Shown: positions 10,370 to 21,749 of the stretch, one piece after another
Numbering within the stretch: the stretch's first letter is position 1
How the letters are laid out: each line of letters starts with the position of its first letter
NCBI GenBank assembly: GCA_025266875.1
Contig: JALLLT010000025.1
Location: forward strand, 1 to 64,000
Source: Fennellomyces sp. T-0311
Lineage: Eukaryota; Mucoromycota; Mucoromycetes; Mucorales; Lichtheimiaceae
Length of the DNA stretch: 64,000 nt
Direction: 5' to 3'
The notes under the pieces: model-generated
Seen by the model: the letters and a program-made list of their open reading frames with translations, nothing else
Told to the model about the DNA's origin: nothing
Database searches by the model: none
Program-made: the position numbers and the translations under genes

Positions 10370-11975
10370 TCACTAAGAATAATGCTTGGAACAGGTCGGT
10401 AAACACTCTACGCAGTAAACTACAAACGCCATGAACATAAGCTCAAAATAATATGATCAGCGTACTAACCTCATCAAGAAGATCGTCCAGTCGCATGGGA
10501 ACATGTCATTCACCAGAGATAGTGTATCGTCTAACGAGGTAGTTGAACATGGGATCGTCTGACAGTGAAGTGCTGGAAAAATGTTGACGCATCATCGCCC
10601 AACCTCGACCATTATAATGCATGCCCAACACACGAATCCAACGCTGCAGCTGTATGACAAATAGCGTGTGATACAAACAATTGTAAATTGCTCCCTTTGA
10701 TATCGCCGCGAGCGGACTATTTGGAACTGAACCCAGGTCAACACCGCACGACCCCTTGTGTGGCATTGTGGACTTTGATTGCTCCAAAATCTCGAACCAG
10801 AACGCCTTTGAATACACCAGTGTTCCGATCGAATGGGACCAACATGTTTTGACCTGAGCTTCAAAACCAACACCGTTCTCCAAACATGACGGAATAATGC
10901 TTTGAGAGCGAGATAATATATCTATAAAAAGAATGGTACCGAGTCATTATTTTGACGTGAACATCATATCTATTAAAATTCTTTGTTCGAAAAGGCTGCC
11001 CGTTTTTCATCAAAGTCGAATTTCAATATGTTAGTGGCCAACGCCTCGTGTGTATCTGGTTTTTGAGACCGCTCGGCTAAGCTACCTCCCACTGCGCATG
11101 CATCACTGACGGTACCATTGGAAGAGTGCCGACTGCCTCGCGAAGGATACATGCACAGTGTGCATCAATTTCGGGATCCGCGTATATGTAGACAACACTT
11201 GCCACTTCTTGTTCGATTGTCAATATGATGTGATCATAGGCGAGTTTACCAGCAACTCGGGAAGAAATTTCTAGACCACTGTGAGCAAAGATTAAGTAGA
11301 TTGCGCAAGCACATTATGTGGCTTTCACACCTAATGATAAGTTGATGCTGAATCTCGGAAGAACCCCGAGGAATTGCCACAGAACAGATTGTCGTCAGGC
11401 AATGTGGTAGTTAACTCCGCTCAGTTTATCTTGAATGTTGCGAACTTGTAATTTATGGATTGGCATAAGGATGTAATTGGCATCTTTGAGCCGCTGGTCT
11501 TGTGTATTTCCTATTGATCTTAGCACATGGTCGATGAATGTCATAACCTATGATTCATATTCCCAGTATTTATTTGCTGAATTCCTTAGGACAGCCACAA
11601 GGCTCAGGTTCGGATTTTCCAAATCGACTTTGGTAAAATTCATAGGTGGATTAGGAGAAACGCCCATGTGAAGCTTGCGGGTCTAGATAGGAGCAGCATG
11701 AGTACCATATGTGCACATACATTTAAAGATGATACCAACCGGATGATATGGGTGTCTTTTTAACATATCTTGTTCCCATATGATTGGAGAAGATTGGAGT
11801 GATAGTGAAGGCTTTGGACTACTATGTGTGTGCTTGTATATTGTAATATACGGCATGTGTTGCATCGAATATTTGGCACGCATATAATACCGGATGCTTC
11901 GAATATTGGCAAGGACTTTGGATGCTTGTAGAGATAGGCTAATTGCAGAAACTATATTATCATGTACGTGCAATA
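10370..11975 (-). pseudogene. Decayed NIS siderophore synthetase (IucA/IucC family, rhizoferrin-synthetase-like)
   Basis: The minus strand carries, in order, most landmarks of an IucA/IucC synthetase, broken by stops and frameshifts. SSPIIWEQDMLKRHPYHP (around 11790-11735) matches the W-E-Q ... G-H-P-x-H-P block. Then MGVSPNPP, NLSLVAVLRNSAN, a nonsense TAG and YILMPIHKLQ (the P-v-H-p-w-Q block). After a frame change come SSEIQHQLIISGLEISSRV, DHIILTIEQEVASV and HCACILREAV. Downstream are GVGFEAQ, then in another frame VFKGVLVRDFGAIKVHNAT (the catalytic-domain V-R-D-F-G-G-I block). LYHTLFVIQLQRW, MRLDDLLDE and a probable last exon VYRPVPSIIL near 10380 complete it. Introns still seem recognisable, so it is not a retrocopy. 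N-terminal fragments may reach 12250. The family condenses citrate with amines; in Mucorales it makes rhizoferrin. At least three frameshifts and one stop make it non-functional. Confidence 0.7.
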
Positions 11976-12259
11976 TATAATTTTAGTAGTAAGAACGACT
12001 TGCTTTGATTATTCATATAGTTCGCTAGTTCAACTGCAATTGTAGTAGAGATTGATCTCTTGGCGATACCAGCATTTGACAGAACTGATTCTACACTTTA
12101 ACTGCATCATATCTATTGTTCATGGAGTTCCCTCGGCGTCGCACCCAATTTTACTTGACCATCTCAGTAACTTGACCTGCAATTACTTCCAATATGATAT
12201 TATAAGCACGGTGATACTACAAGGATCAGCGTTAGCAGCCGGATCAGCCCAATGAGGCG

Positions 12260-13323
12260 CATAGATCTCTGATAATATATCCCATGAATCTACAAGCATA
12301 ATTTTCTTGTACTGGAAACACATTCAGTACAGCGTATGATCCTGATTACACATCTGGAGAAGCGCGTAATGGAACTGCAGCTAGTAATTGATCAAAAAGG
12401 AAAAGGTTGAATCTTCTGTCGCTTGAAATGGAACGGCGTTACTAATGCTTTTATCAATACAATTGTAAGATGCTACGTATTAAATACTGTGTTTGTTTCT
12501 CGACAGTAAAGTATAATGGTACCTAATGCATGCAAAGTCTTGGATATATATATGGTATCATATGCAATCGTGTCCAATCATATATTTCTCACTTCAGATC
12601 GAAACATCTGTCGAGTTTAATAACATAACAAAAAGTTGGCAATGTGCAAATATTCTCGAAGGTTATTGGCTCAGTTACCACATGCATGCAAGGCCTGAAA
12701 GCATAAGCTTTGGGTAGTTTGCTTATTTGTTTGCTAACTTTACTAATATCCTATGTTTTACTCTCTGTGTTAATAGTTTCGACGCCAAGTACTACGGCAG
12801 CAGCAGCATCAGTGCATATAAACGAATATTTATGCGATAACTATTACATGATCATATACAGTATTTCCAAAAAGTAATGTCGCTATCCATAAAAATCAAT
12901 GTCGCCAAGGTCCAATTTTTATAATATAAAATATACAGCGACTTCCATTTTTGGAACGACATTGATTCCTTTGGGTAGCGACATTAATTTTTGGAAATAC
13001 TGTACGTCCAGTGCCAAATTATTTGAAAAGCAGTACATGTGTGTACCGCGTTACTTTGCTTACGCAAACACTTTTTAAGTTGTCACATGCAATTCGTCCG
13101 TTCTGCGTGGTCTTAGTAAAACATTGGGTGTACATTTCCAGCTGTGTGTCGCCAATTTACAGCACCTTTGCTTACGTATTATCTTTGGAAGATCGATCAT
13201 TAAGTTTTCGATGCACTCAAGTCGAGCAATATTATTTCTCTCAGATAGAAGGGCTGATCTGAAGGAATACTGAGGAATTACTTAACATTAGACTAAATAA
13301 AATATGTATGTATATTAATAAAC
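12260..13323. other. AT-rich intergenic DNA holding one MITE
   Basis: Apart from the MITE at 12859-13002 I see no gene. The longest open stretches have no family signature and poor coding bias. The right end is the 3' flank of the lanosterol synthase gene. Confidence 0.5.
12859..13002. mobile_element. MITE with ~48-bp terminal inverted repeats and TA target duplication (Tc1/mariner type)
   Basis: A 144-bp palindromic element. The left arm starts CAGTATTTCCAAAAAGTAAT and the right arm ends with its near-perfect reverse complement (ATTAATTTTTGGAAATACTG). TA flanks both ends (12857-12858 and 13003-13004). CAGT termini and a TA duplication are the signature of Tc1/mariner elements. Each arm contains AATGTCG twice in the same direction, like the double transposase-binding sites of IR/DR elements. 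It encodes no protein. Confidence 0.85.
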
Positions 13324-16033
13324 TTAAGGGACGATAGTCTTGTCGCCATAGGTCTTTGCATATTTGCCAAGGGCCCAGATGGTGAAGGCGAATTTGTAAT
13401 TGGGATAGGAAATCATGCCTAAAAATAGTCATTTCAGTCACCGTGTGTTTCAATACCAAAACACATCAACTTACAGTTCTTGTTGAATACACCTTCAACG
13501 CTTTCTTGAAGCCATTCACCATTGGCCTGTTGACGTTCCATGATCAACTGAATGCCTCGTCGGATGGGTTCTTCATGAGGATATTTTGCGTCCAAAAGCG
13601 CCATCAGAGCAAATGCGGTATTGACCACCTGAGATTTGGGATTATGGCAATAAGTGTGGGTTTCACATGCCTTGTAAGTCTCGCCCCAACCGCCATCGGC
13701 TTGTTGCTTAGAAATCAAAAAGTCACAGCCCTTACGAGCATGCTCACTAGTAGCAAAAAAAACGTGTTACAAAAGTTTCTATAGTTACCACGGAAAAAGT
13801 TACCTGTTTTCATAGAATTCGCCAATACTGGCCAAACTTTGAAGCGCAAACATGGCAGCATAGGTATAGCAAATAGCCCAGGCACCATACCAGGAGCCAT
13901 CTTCGCCCTGTACCTTCTTGATGTACCGCAAGCATCGCGCGGCAGTTTCATCGATTTCTTCCCTGCGATACTTGGGATCGACTTTGCGGAACGCAGCCAG
14001 ACCAGTCAAGGCTGCTGTGGTGCATTCCGGGTAACTGTATTCGGTCATGATATTGCCAAAGACTTCGGCTGGATTGAGCAGTTCGAGCCAATGTGGACCA
14101 CGAATATCTTCGTAGCTGGCAAAACCATCGTCCTTGTTCTGCATGGTCAAGAGAACATCTACGGCATCTCGAAGTCGCTCCAAGCTCACAAGCTGCGGCA
14201 TGCCGGGGATCTTTTGCAGCGTAATGGTACCCTTCAACCCCTCAGCAGTGCAATCGGATACGGTATAACCTTGATCACGCGTGCTGAATGGCCAGGCGCC
14301 CTTTGATACTTGGCGATAGCATCTTTGGTAATTGGGCACGTTTCGCTTGATCTATGTTTCACTGTCAACTCTTATCCAACTTCCGCATGCAATCATATAC
14401 CTGGGTAATATCCATGAACTCCAATGCTTTGATCATGTTCTGGCGGTACGTGTCGATATCAGCCAAATTGGCTTCCGCCAGAGCTTGAATAATGAAGCTG
14501 CAGTCCCAGAGTTGACTTCCGTTGGTGCCGTTCATCATCATGCCTTCAGGACCCATCCACATGAAATCCATGATACGTTTCACGTGTTCACGGAATTCTC
14601 GGGAGTCTTTACCATAATGATGCCAGGTGACAAGCCAGTTCATCGCTTTGTTGACCTAGAACTTTGTGAGGAACAGAAGCTCATTGGGCATCGGACCATA
14701 TTATACTTACTGGCCCGATATCCAGATAGAACGTGTTTTCATCTTCCATTCGGATCTGTTTGATGGCTTCCTTGAGTGCCCAGCTTCGAAGCCAGTTGAG
14801 TTTCTTGGGGAACAGCTCATAGTAAGTGAGAACCTCTACATACACGCAATGATCAGTTGTCTACATCCGAGACAGCACGTGAGCTTCATTACCATTGCAG
14901 ACGTCCATAACCTTGGAGTGAGGTGTGTACAAGTCTACAGGTGAAATGTTGTTGCGCTGTTTGTTCCAATCAATCGACTCATATGGCACAGGATACAACT
15001 CTTGTCGGAGTGATTGAGTGAACTCGGTCAATGGCGCCGTAACCCGCGAAGCATAGAGATATCCCATTGGAAGATACACCATGCGCGTGTGGACCCACCA
15101 GTTGCCAGGATTCAAGGGAGTGAACTTTGGCATGCACCTGACAATGCGTTTCCATGAGTAACTGAATGCTTAACAACTGTCGATATAGAGATATTGTTAC
15201 CATAATTCTGGAGGAACAGGGTTCATTCCCTCCCACTCGTACACGCCCAGGGTGCACAGCCAGAACTTGCCCCAAGCAGGTATGGCAGTTGCACTGCCTA
15301 AGTTTAATTAAGTGTCAAGGCAGCGTCACCATGTGGGTAAGGTGCGAACAATTACCTAGTTTATGAAGGGTGACTCGGGCTTTAACCATGGCAGGATGAT
15401 CTGGACCCAACCCCAGGATACGCAATGCAACGTAGTTCAGGGCGGTGCCAAACACAGTGGATACACTCTCGATGTGGATACCCCATCCACCGTCCTCGGA
15501 ATGAGCTCGGTTCAGAATATAACGGATCAATTCCAGACGCATGGGATCAGCCATAGGTGTTCCCGTGATATAATGAACGATGGTAATCCCTGGAATTAAA
15601 AACCTTAAGGGGATACGATGTGTCAAGGCAATGAAACGGCTTTTTCTCTGTTTGCTTATGTCGCCTTACATGGGTCCACCATATTCACCGCCCCAATGAC
15701 CATCTTCGGTCTGCAACCGACGGTAGAATTCAAAGCCATTGCGCGCAACCTCAAGTGGTGTTTTTCCTCGCGGCAATTCAGGTGCATTCTAGTTATTGCA
15801 TTCTCTTAGTATACGATCATGTAATCCCGGGATGTTTGCGATTATACCGTGGGTAAACCAAGATGGTACTTGTCCCAGAAGGTTTGAGGCCAGGCTTTCA
15901 ATTCTTCGTCGGTTTCAAGATAGTGCCACGTCTGCGCACCTTCCACAACGCGCAATCGCCAGCGCGATAAGTCGGTGAATGCGGGTGTTTGACTGAGATT
16001 GAGCGTTGCTGAGCGGTATGTCTCTGGCTGCAT
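13324..16033 (-). CDS. ERG7: Lanosterol synthase (oxidosqualene cyclase)
   Basis: Ten exons, complement(join(13324..13418, 13475..13746, 13804..14351, 14401..14655, 14711..14835, 14893..15137, 15201..15297, 15356..15603, 15670..15788, 15848..16033)), 729 aa, the usual family length. It cyclises 2,3-oxidosqualene to lanosterol, the first sterol of ergosterol synthesis, at the ER or lipid droplets. The catalytic acid motif DCTAE sits at 14255-14241, with the acid Asp at residue 458 (455/456 in human and yeast). QW-type repeats are visible ([36 protein letters not shown]), as is the C-terminal [13 protein letters not shown] block. All nine introns join in frame and rebuild conserved blocks. One (14352-14400) needs the donor after DITQ rather than a later GT. 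The gene is divergent from the thaumatin-like gene, 762 bp apart. Confidence 0.97.
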
Positions 16034-16795
16034 TGTTGAAATGGAAGGGAGAGGAGGTGCAGAAATATTTGATTGACAGTATGCTTTTAAAATCTGGTGT
16101 GACACAAGATACGATTCACATGCGAACAACGGACATCCATGCAGAGTTCGATGGATTGTTCTGTCACCCAATGGGTCAGTGACGTGTACGAGTATAGCAT
16201 ATCCCGCTGTCGGCACACGAGCCACCTCTGCTCCCCCCTGTACCTCTTTCGTAACGCTCTTGTGCACCAGCCTCCGAACACCGATTTGAAACTAGTCGGC
16301 GGTCGGCAAGGCGCGCGTTTCGTCGTACATGGTGTCAAGCTCGCGGCCGCCCGAGGGATTTTGCACTCCTTGTGGATTAATACTGCATATGGATTAATTC
16401 ACTTCAACTGGTATGCTGCACGCAGGAACTATGTTTTGAACTTGCAAGCGTGATCTCGGTCGACAGCCGGGACCCGAAAAAGAAGTATTGTGCGTGAAGC
16501 CTTATTGATCCCTCTACAACCATAAAAACGACACATTTCATAAGGCTCGAATGAACAACAGCCCATCCATCCTTCGGTTCCCCTGTCCAGTTCGTGCCTG
16601 AGAAGAAGCTCCGCGCCCCTAGCAGATCCAGGAACATCCAGAACCAGCAACTGAAACATATCGCCGCTTTCTCTGCCATCTTTGAAACAGCAAGAGTCGA
16701 GGCCCTCTTTCAAGACATACCAATTCGTTTATAAATCAAGAAACCGCATCAATTTTTCCAGAATCCCACTTTCTGATCCGCGATCACAATATACC
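16034..16795. promoter_or_regulatory. Divergent promoter region, ERG7 / thaumatin-like gene
   Basis: 762 bp separate the two start codons and both genes point outward. A TATA-like TATAAAT at 16730-16736 stands 60 bp before the thaumatin-like ATG. No sterol-response element or other known operator is obvious. Open frames here show no family signature. Confidence 0.45.
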
Positions 16796-17579
16796 ATGAA
16801 GTTCACTTGCGCTATGATGCTTCTTTCGGCCATCACTGGCTTGGTGGCCGCTGCACCTTCTCAATTCAACGCGACCAAGCGTGATGTGAACCCCTATATC
16901 AAGGTCCATAACAACTGCGGCTACAAACTCATCGTCGGTCAATCCAAGAATGGCGAGGAGTATGGCACTTCCGTCGACGTTCCCGCCGGTGGCGACCACA
17001 CATTCACTTTCGAGCCTCACTGGGCTGGCCGTGTCTGGGGCCGTCGCAGCTGCTCTGGACAAGACTGCAACTATGCAGGACTGTGGAATCCCGCCTCGCT
17101 CGCTGAGGTTCTTTTTAGGGACAATGCTGGTAACGATTATTATGACATCTCCCTGGTTGACGGCTACAACGAGCCGATGAAGTTTGAACCCATCCACCCT
17201 GACCAAAAGTCAGACACTGACTTCCGCCGTTGCGGTATACCCAAGTGCACCAAGTCGCCAGACTGTCCTGCCGAGCTGGTACTCAAGGATGCTGGTGGCA
17301 AGGTTATTGGCTGTCAGGTAAGCTGTGCTACCTACTGCAAACGTATAACCCGCTGAAATGCTAACCTCATACGTTCATTAATAGAGCGCATGCTCAAAGT
17401 TCCGCACTGACGAGTACTGCTGTACTGGTACCTACGGCGAAGGTGTGTGCAAGCCATCCAGATATTCCAAGAAGTTCAAGGCTGCTTGCCCAGATGCCTA
17501 CTCGTACGCATACGACGATGCCACATCGACGTACCTGTGCAAATCCGACGGCTACAAGGTCACCTTCTGCCCCAAATAA
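16796..17579 (+). CDS. Secreted thaumatin-like protein
   Basis: Two exons, join(16796..17317, 17385..17579), 238 aa. Residues 1-20 form a signal peptide ([19 protein letters not shown]), followed by a likely Kex2-type site (KR) before DVNPY. The mature part has the thaumatin fold signatures: [10 protein letters not shown] start, [11 protein letters not shown], the acidic-cleft region [20 protein letters not shown] and a YCCTGTY ... [18 protein letters not shown] tail, ending FCPK. I count 14 mature cysteines against 16 in typical large members. Thaumatin-like proteins bind or cut beta-glucans, and in fungi act in wall remodelling or antagonism. The target here is unknown. An AATAAA-like signal lies about 35 bp after the stop. 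Confidence 0.92.
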
Positions 17580-18178
17580 TAATCCATGTAGTCCAATACA
17601 TCAATATTAATAATAAAGAGAGTAAAAGCAAGCAAGCGAACTGTCCGTAACAAACTTAAATGAATTGCCGGAGTCCCGCGACACCATAGAACGACGCGGG
17701 TAAATAATAATTGGAGTACCTCTTGACGAAAATAGACTGCGCCCCGTAGCCAAAAAAAAAAAAACTCTGGAAACAGCAGAAGCGGCAACGTTGCTAACAA
17801 TAACCCGACTGGAGACGCCGGAAGAATGGATACCGGGTCTTCACAACAGGGCTTGCGAGCGGGATGTGCGCTGCTGAACGGTTGCACCGGGCAACGCTCC
17901 TATTGGCCAGTTGCCAAACATGTTCATTTCTAATGAAGCAAGTGTGTGCACGCTATCACACAACCTTTTCTTTTTTTTTCCACCCCTTCCCTTTCCTTCC
18001 CTCGCCACATAACTTTAAATCCTAACATCAGCTGCGAGATCTGTTTATTCTTACACACATATCTATATATATTCTATACGCGCTCGCAAATAGACACCTA
18101 AGAAACAAATAGCCATAACAACCAACAAACCAGCGTGAAATAACAACACACAGCATCTCCCCTTTCTCGATTTCGTAT
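17580..18178. other. Intergenic region and promoter of the Zn2Cys6 regulator
   Basis: It holds the thaumatin-like 3' flank, an inverted CCAAT box (cctattggcc near 17900), pyrimidine-rich tracts and a TATA-like run (atatatatt near 18070). The arrangement is that of a fungal promoter reading right. No gene is seen. Confidence 0.45.
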
Positions 18179-20820
18179 ATGGCTGATGCATCCGATTCAT
18201 CGTCTAATAACGCCGAGAACGACACCAACAATAAGACCAATAATTTGGGAGCAGCATGTTTCCGCTGTAGAGGATTCAGGCATGCGAGGATGAATCCGAG
18301 ATTAAAGTGTGCTTACAAATTCTCACACATTCATTCATTCATCTTTTTAGACATGCCTGCGATCGTCAAAAGCCCGCATGCTCTCGGTGTAAAAGGCGTG
18401 GCATCACTTGCACTTACCCGGAGGCAGCGCCAACACTAAAGAAGCTGCAAAAGGCAACCGAGACGTTAGGCGATCGAATACGCAAATTTGGTGATCGACT
18501 CAAATCGGCGGAAGGCGCCAAAGATTTCAAGGCGACCATCTCGCTCCAACGACTCGCGCAGCGCAATTCTTCGGTGGACGATGTCGAGTCCTGTTCATCG
18601 CCCATTCCGTCCATCTCTGAAGAAGCGTCCGATACTCGGTCGTCGATATCCCTGGCGAGCGACATGACAGACGACGACAAGACTCGCAACGTAGCCTCCA
18701 CAAGCAACTTTTCGGTGTATCCGTGTAGCAAATGCTACAAGGATCTGCAACAATGCGACTTGACTTTGCCCAAATGCAGTCGTTGCGAGGCCAACAACTT
18801 TGAATGTATCTATATGAAGACCGAACCCAAGGCCAATCATGTCTCTCAGGTCCTCACCACAATGAACAAGATCATGGATCAGTGGCAAGAATCGATTGAT
18901 CGGATGGCCAAAGACTTTGCCCAAAAGACAAGAGACTTTTCACAGAGAGCGAATAACTCGCTCAAGATGAAGCCTCTCCAGCCGTTCGCTTGGAAGATCA
19001 CATCGACCGGAAGAGGTCTGTCGGTGGAAAGCAACGTCAACTCGTACAATGACCTGTCGAAGCTGGTGGATCAGTTCAAAAAGTCGATGCATATATCACC
19101 ACCCCCGCTTGAGACAGACAATGAAACAGAAGGGGGTGACAGATCACCATCGCTTTCGGATGAACGGCAACGGATAGCGCAGTCGGTGGAACTGGACGAT
19201 ACAAGCTCCATCCATACGTCCTCAGGTTTCTCCTTTGCCGTTTGGAACTCATGGTCGCACCCGACGCATGCACTTCCGCAAGACTACCCTATTGATATCT
19301 CGGACGAGCTCACCGACAACCTCGTTGAATTGTATTGCCGATCGCCGTGTTGCTCAGCAATCCGCTTGCCAATCATTGACACTGCTGATTTCTTGGCGCG
19401 TTATCGCGATCCAGCCAATCCGCCCTCCCGTGTCTTGATTTATGCCATCTGTGCCATGTCCGCACGCAACGCTTTCCAGTTACACATGTGGAGTAAGCGT
19501 CCAGCACACGAATCCCCGCAGTACAACATGGGCAAGGCATTGTCCATCGCCTACTGTTTGAAGGGTCGTGAGCTGCTATCGGAATGCTTTGATGAGGAGC
19601 CCTCCATGGATAACTGCCGTGCGGCCATTCTGTTGTCCTACTGCAGTTACCAGAACGGTTATTCTGGCGTGATCTATATCTACGAGTGGATCGCGTACAG
19701 CATGGCCCGCGAACTGGGACTTTACGATAGCAGTCGGCAGTTCACTGAAAGCGAAGCCAAACTGGTGTGGTGCATGTATTACTTCAACACCTGGTACAGA
19801 GTTTTGCAAGGCGGATCAAGTGCTTCGGTGGAATCAAGCCAGTTTTATCCATGCTGCCCATTGCCAGAGCCACCGGTCAAGCCCGATGTGATGGAAAATG
19901 ACTCGAATGGGCCACCGCCCCAGGAATTGGTCGATTACTATGTCTGGAGTACATGGTATTACATGATCCGTTTACAAATTTTGCGTCACGACGTGATGTC
20001 GCGGCTGGTGGCAGCACAAGATACCAAATCAGATCCCAGTCTGTCACTTGATTTGCTTACAATGCAAGACCGGCTTCAGGAGTTTTATAACAGTTTACCT
20101 GATGAATGGCGTACGCCAGACACGTCTTACAGCCACAGCCCGCAGCCATCGACGAATTCATCCTCTTGCACACCGCCCTCCATGATGGAAGAGGATAATG
20201 ACCGACACTACCATATTGACCTGGCCAGCTTTGCCCGTTTCTGCATCCTCAATGTCCATATCTACTACAACATCAACAAAATATTACTGTATCAGGCCTT
20301 CTTCCCATCCGACCATATCCCGAGCGTGCCGTTCTCCGTGCAATGTCTGTATACCTGTATCGACGCCGCCAACAGTATCACCCAGATTTTGGAATACATG
20401 TCTCAGCAGCGTGACGAATGCAATGTTCCTTTGATTGGTTTCCTGTTTGCCAACATCGTCTACTTCAAATTGCTCAACTATCAGGACGACAAGTGTCGCG
20501 ATTTTGCCCGCCAGTGTCTGCAACTATCGGTTGATATTTCAAAGGCGTCAGTCACTTACATGTATGATTTTGAACGTGCCAAAACGTTGGTTAGTGTGAT
20601 GGACCAAGACGTCAGAGTGTTATGTGGCCCTCCAGTACCTTCTGCGGGCACTCCTTCGTCGCTCCTACCACCCCATTTGCAACGAACGAATAGTGTCGAC
20701 TCGTCGTCGGATGGCTGGTCCATGTGGTCGCATAACTCTGTGCCATCGCCACCATACTTTATGGGATATCCAAACAACTTGTATGACAGAACGGGTAACC
20801 CGGGCGGGATGATGCAGTAA
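18179..20820 (+). CDS. Transcription factor with two tandem Zn2Cys6 clusters and a fungal-specific domain
   Basis: Two exons, join(18179..18279, 18351..20820), 856 aa. The first Zn2Cys6 cluster (CFRCRGFRHACDRQKPACSR onward) is perfect, with spacing C-x2-C-x6-C-x6-C-x2-C-x6-C, only if the intron starts with a GC donor at 18280. A GT donor at 18307 is also in frame but would insert nine residues and break the spacing. A second complete cluster (CSKCYKDLQQCDLTLPKCSR onward, spacing 2-6-6-2-6) lies about 130 residues later, followed by a helical linker. Residues ~370-760 are the fungal-specific regulatory domain (GKALSIAYCLKGRELL, IYEWIAYSMARELGLY). The tail is Ser/Pro-rich. Such proteins bind CGG-type DNA elements in the nucleus. 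Target genes cannot be told from context. Confidence 0.9.
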
Positions 20821-21749
20821 CCCATATTCTTTTTTTTTTCATATCGCATGTCATTTATATATATTAGTATATTACCCTATACTTCCTATTATTATTCGTA
20901 TTACCCTGCAGTGTTCTTTTTCTTACTTTTGTAATAGTGTTCTCTTTCTCTCGTAATCCCTACGTATTATTTTTCTCTTCTTCCTTTCAAAAACCTTCAC
21001 TTGTTTGATATATAAATATGCTTTTCTTTGTTACTCTCTCCCTCCTAAATAATGAATCTGTTTATAAAGTACATACTTTCATATCTTATTTATCATACTA
21101 AATCGGTTTTCCCATCAATCCCGAGTGCTGAAAACTTACTAGTCATCATTATGCGACATACTTTGGATCACACTTTGATCGAAGATCGGCCACTGGTTTT
21201 CATGTTCTCCGGAAGTGCCAAATAAACCACCCTACATCACGTTTCTTTTCCTTCGTAACTCTTAAAAAAATCCTGATTGGTCTGGAACAAGACATGTGGA
21301 GTCCAAGCAATTTTATTTTGGTAATTGTTTTTCAGGAATCCAATGTGCAAAGACATATGCCGCTATAATTGTGTAAGCACTGAGATTCAACTGATTCATC
21401 TGTGCTGTGATAATTGGTGTCGCAAAAGACGGGTTTGTTTCTCAAGTTACCAACGCCTATGACCAACACACCAATGTTGTTTTCGCCAGGTTTATACACA
21501 TCAGCTCATCTTGCCTTTGATAAAGATTGATTTCTATATCTGATATATATCCCGAACACGTATATCTGATATAAGAACTGTGCGACTGTTTCACAAACTG
21601 GAAGCCGAATACCAATCTAATACCCTAGCCCTAGGTCACCGCGAAAACTAATGCCCGGATCAAGAAGCACTCTGTTGTTTTATTTAGCCGCGTTTATCTA
21701 TTCAAGATAAGCCTATGTAGGGATAGCACTGCGATAATCTTTCACAAAA
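20821..21749. other. Intergenic, no gene seen
   Basis: AT-rich DNA with poly-T tracts just after the regulator's stop. A repeated TATATCTGATATA (about 21536 and 21560) is the only local repeat noticed. No conserved coding stretch on either strand. Confidence 0.4.

Noticed and set aside
10506..10883. A 125-codon open frame on the minus strand as an independent small gene
   Set aside because: Its first part and last part match an NIS synthetase, but the conserved VRDFGAIKVH block lies in another frame across it, so it is a piece of the pseudogene.
14352..14400. A frameshift in lanosterol synthase after MRKLDKS
   Set aside because: The apparent break disappears when the intron starts at the GT after DITQ; the joined text matches the family.
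18307..18350. GT donor at 18307 as the main splice site of the zinc-cluster gene
   Set aside because: It is in frame but inserts nine residues into the first zinc cluster and breaks canonical spacing; kept only as an alternative.
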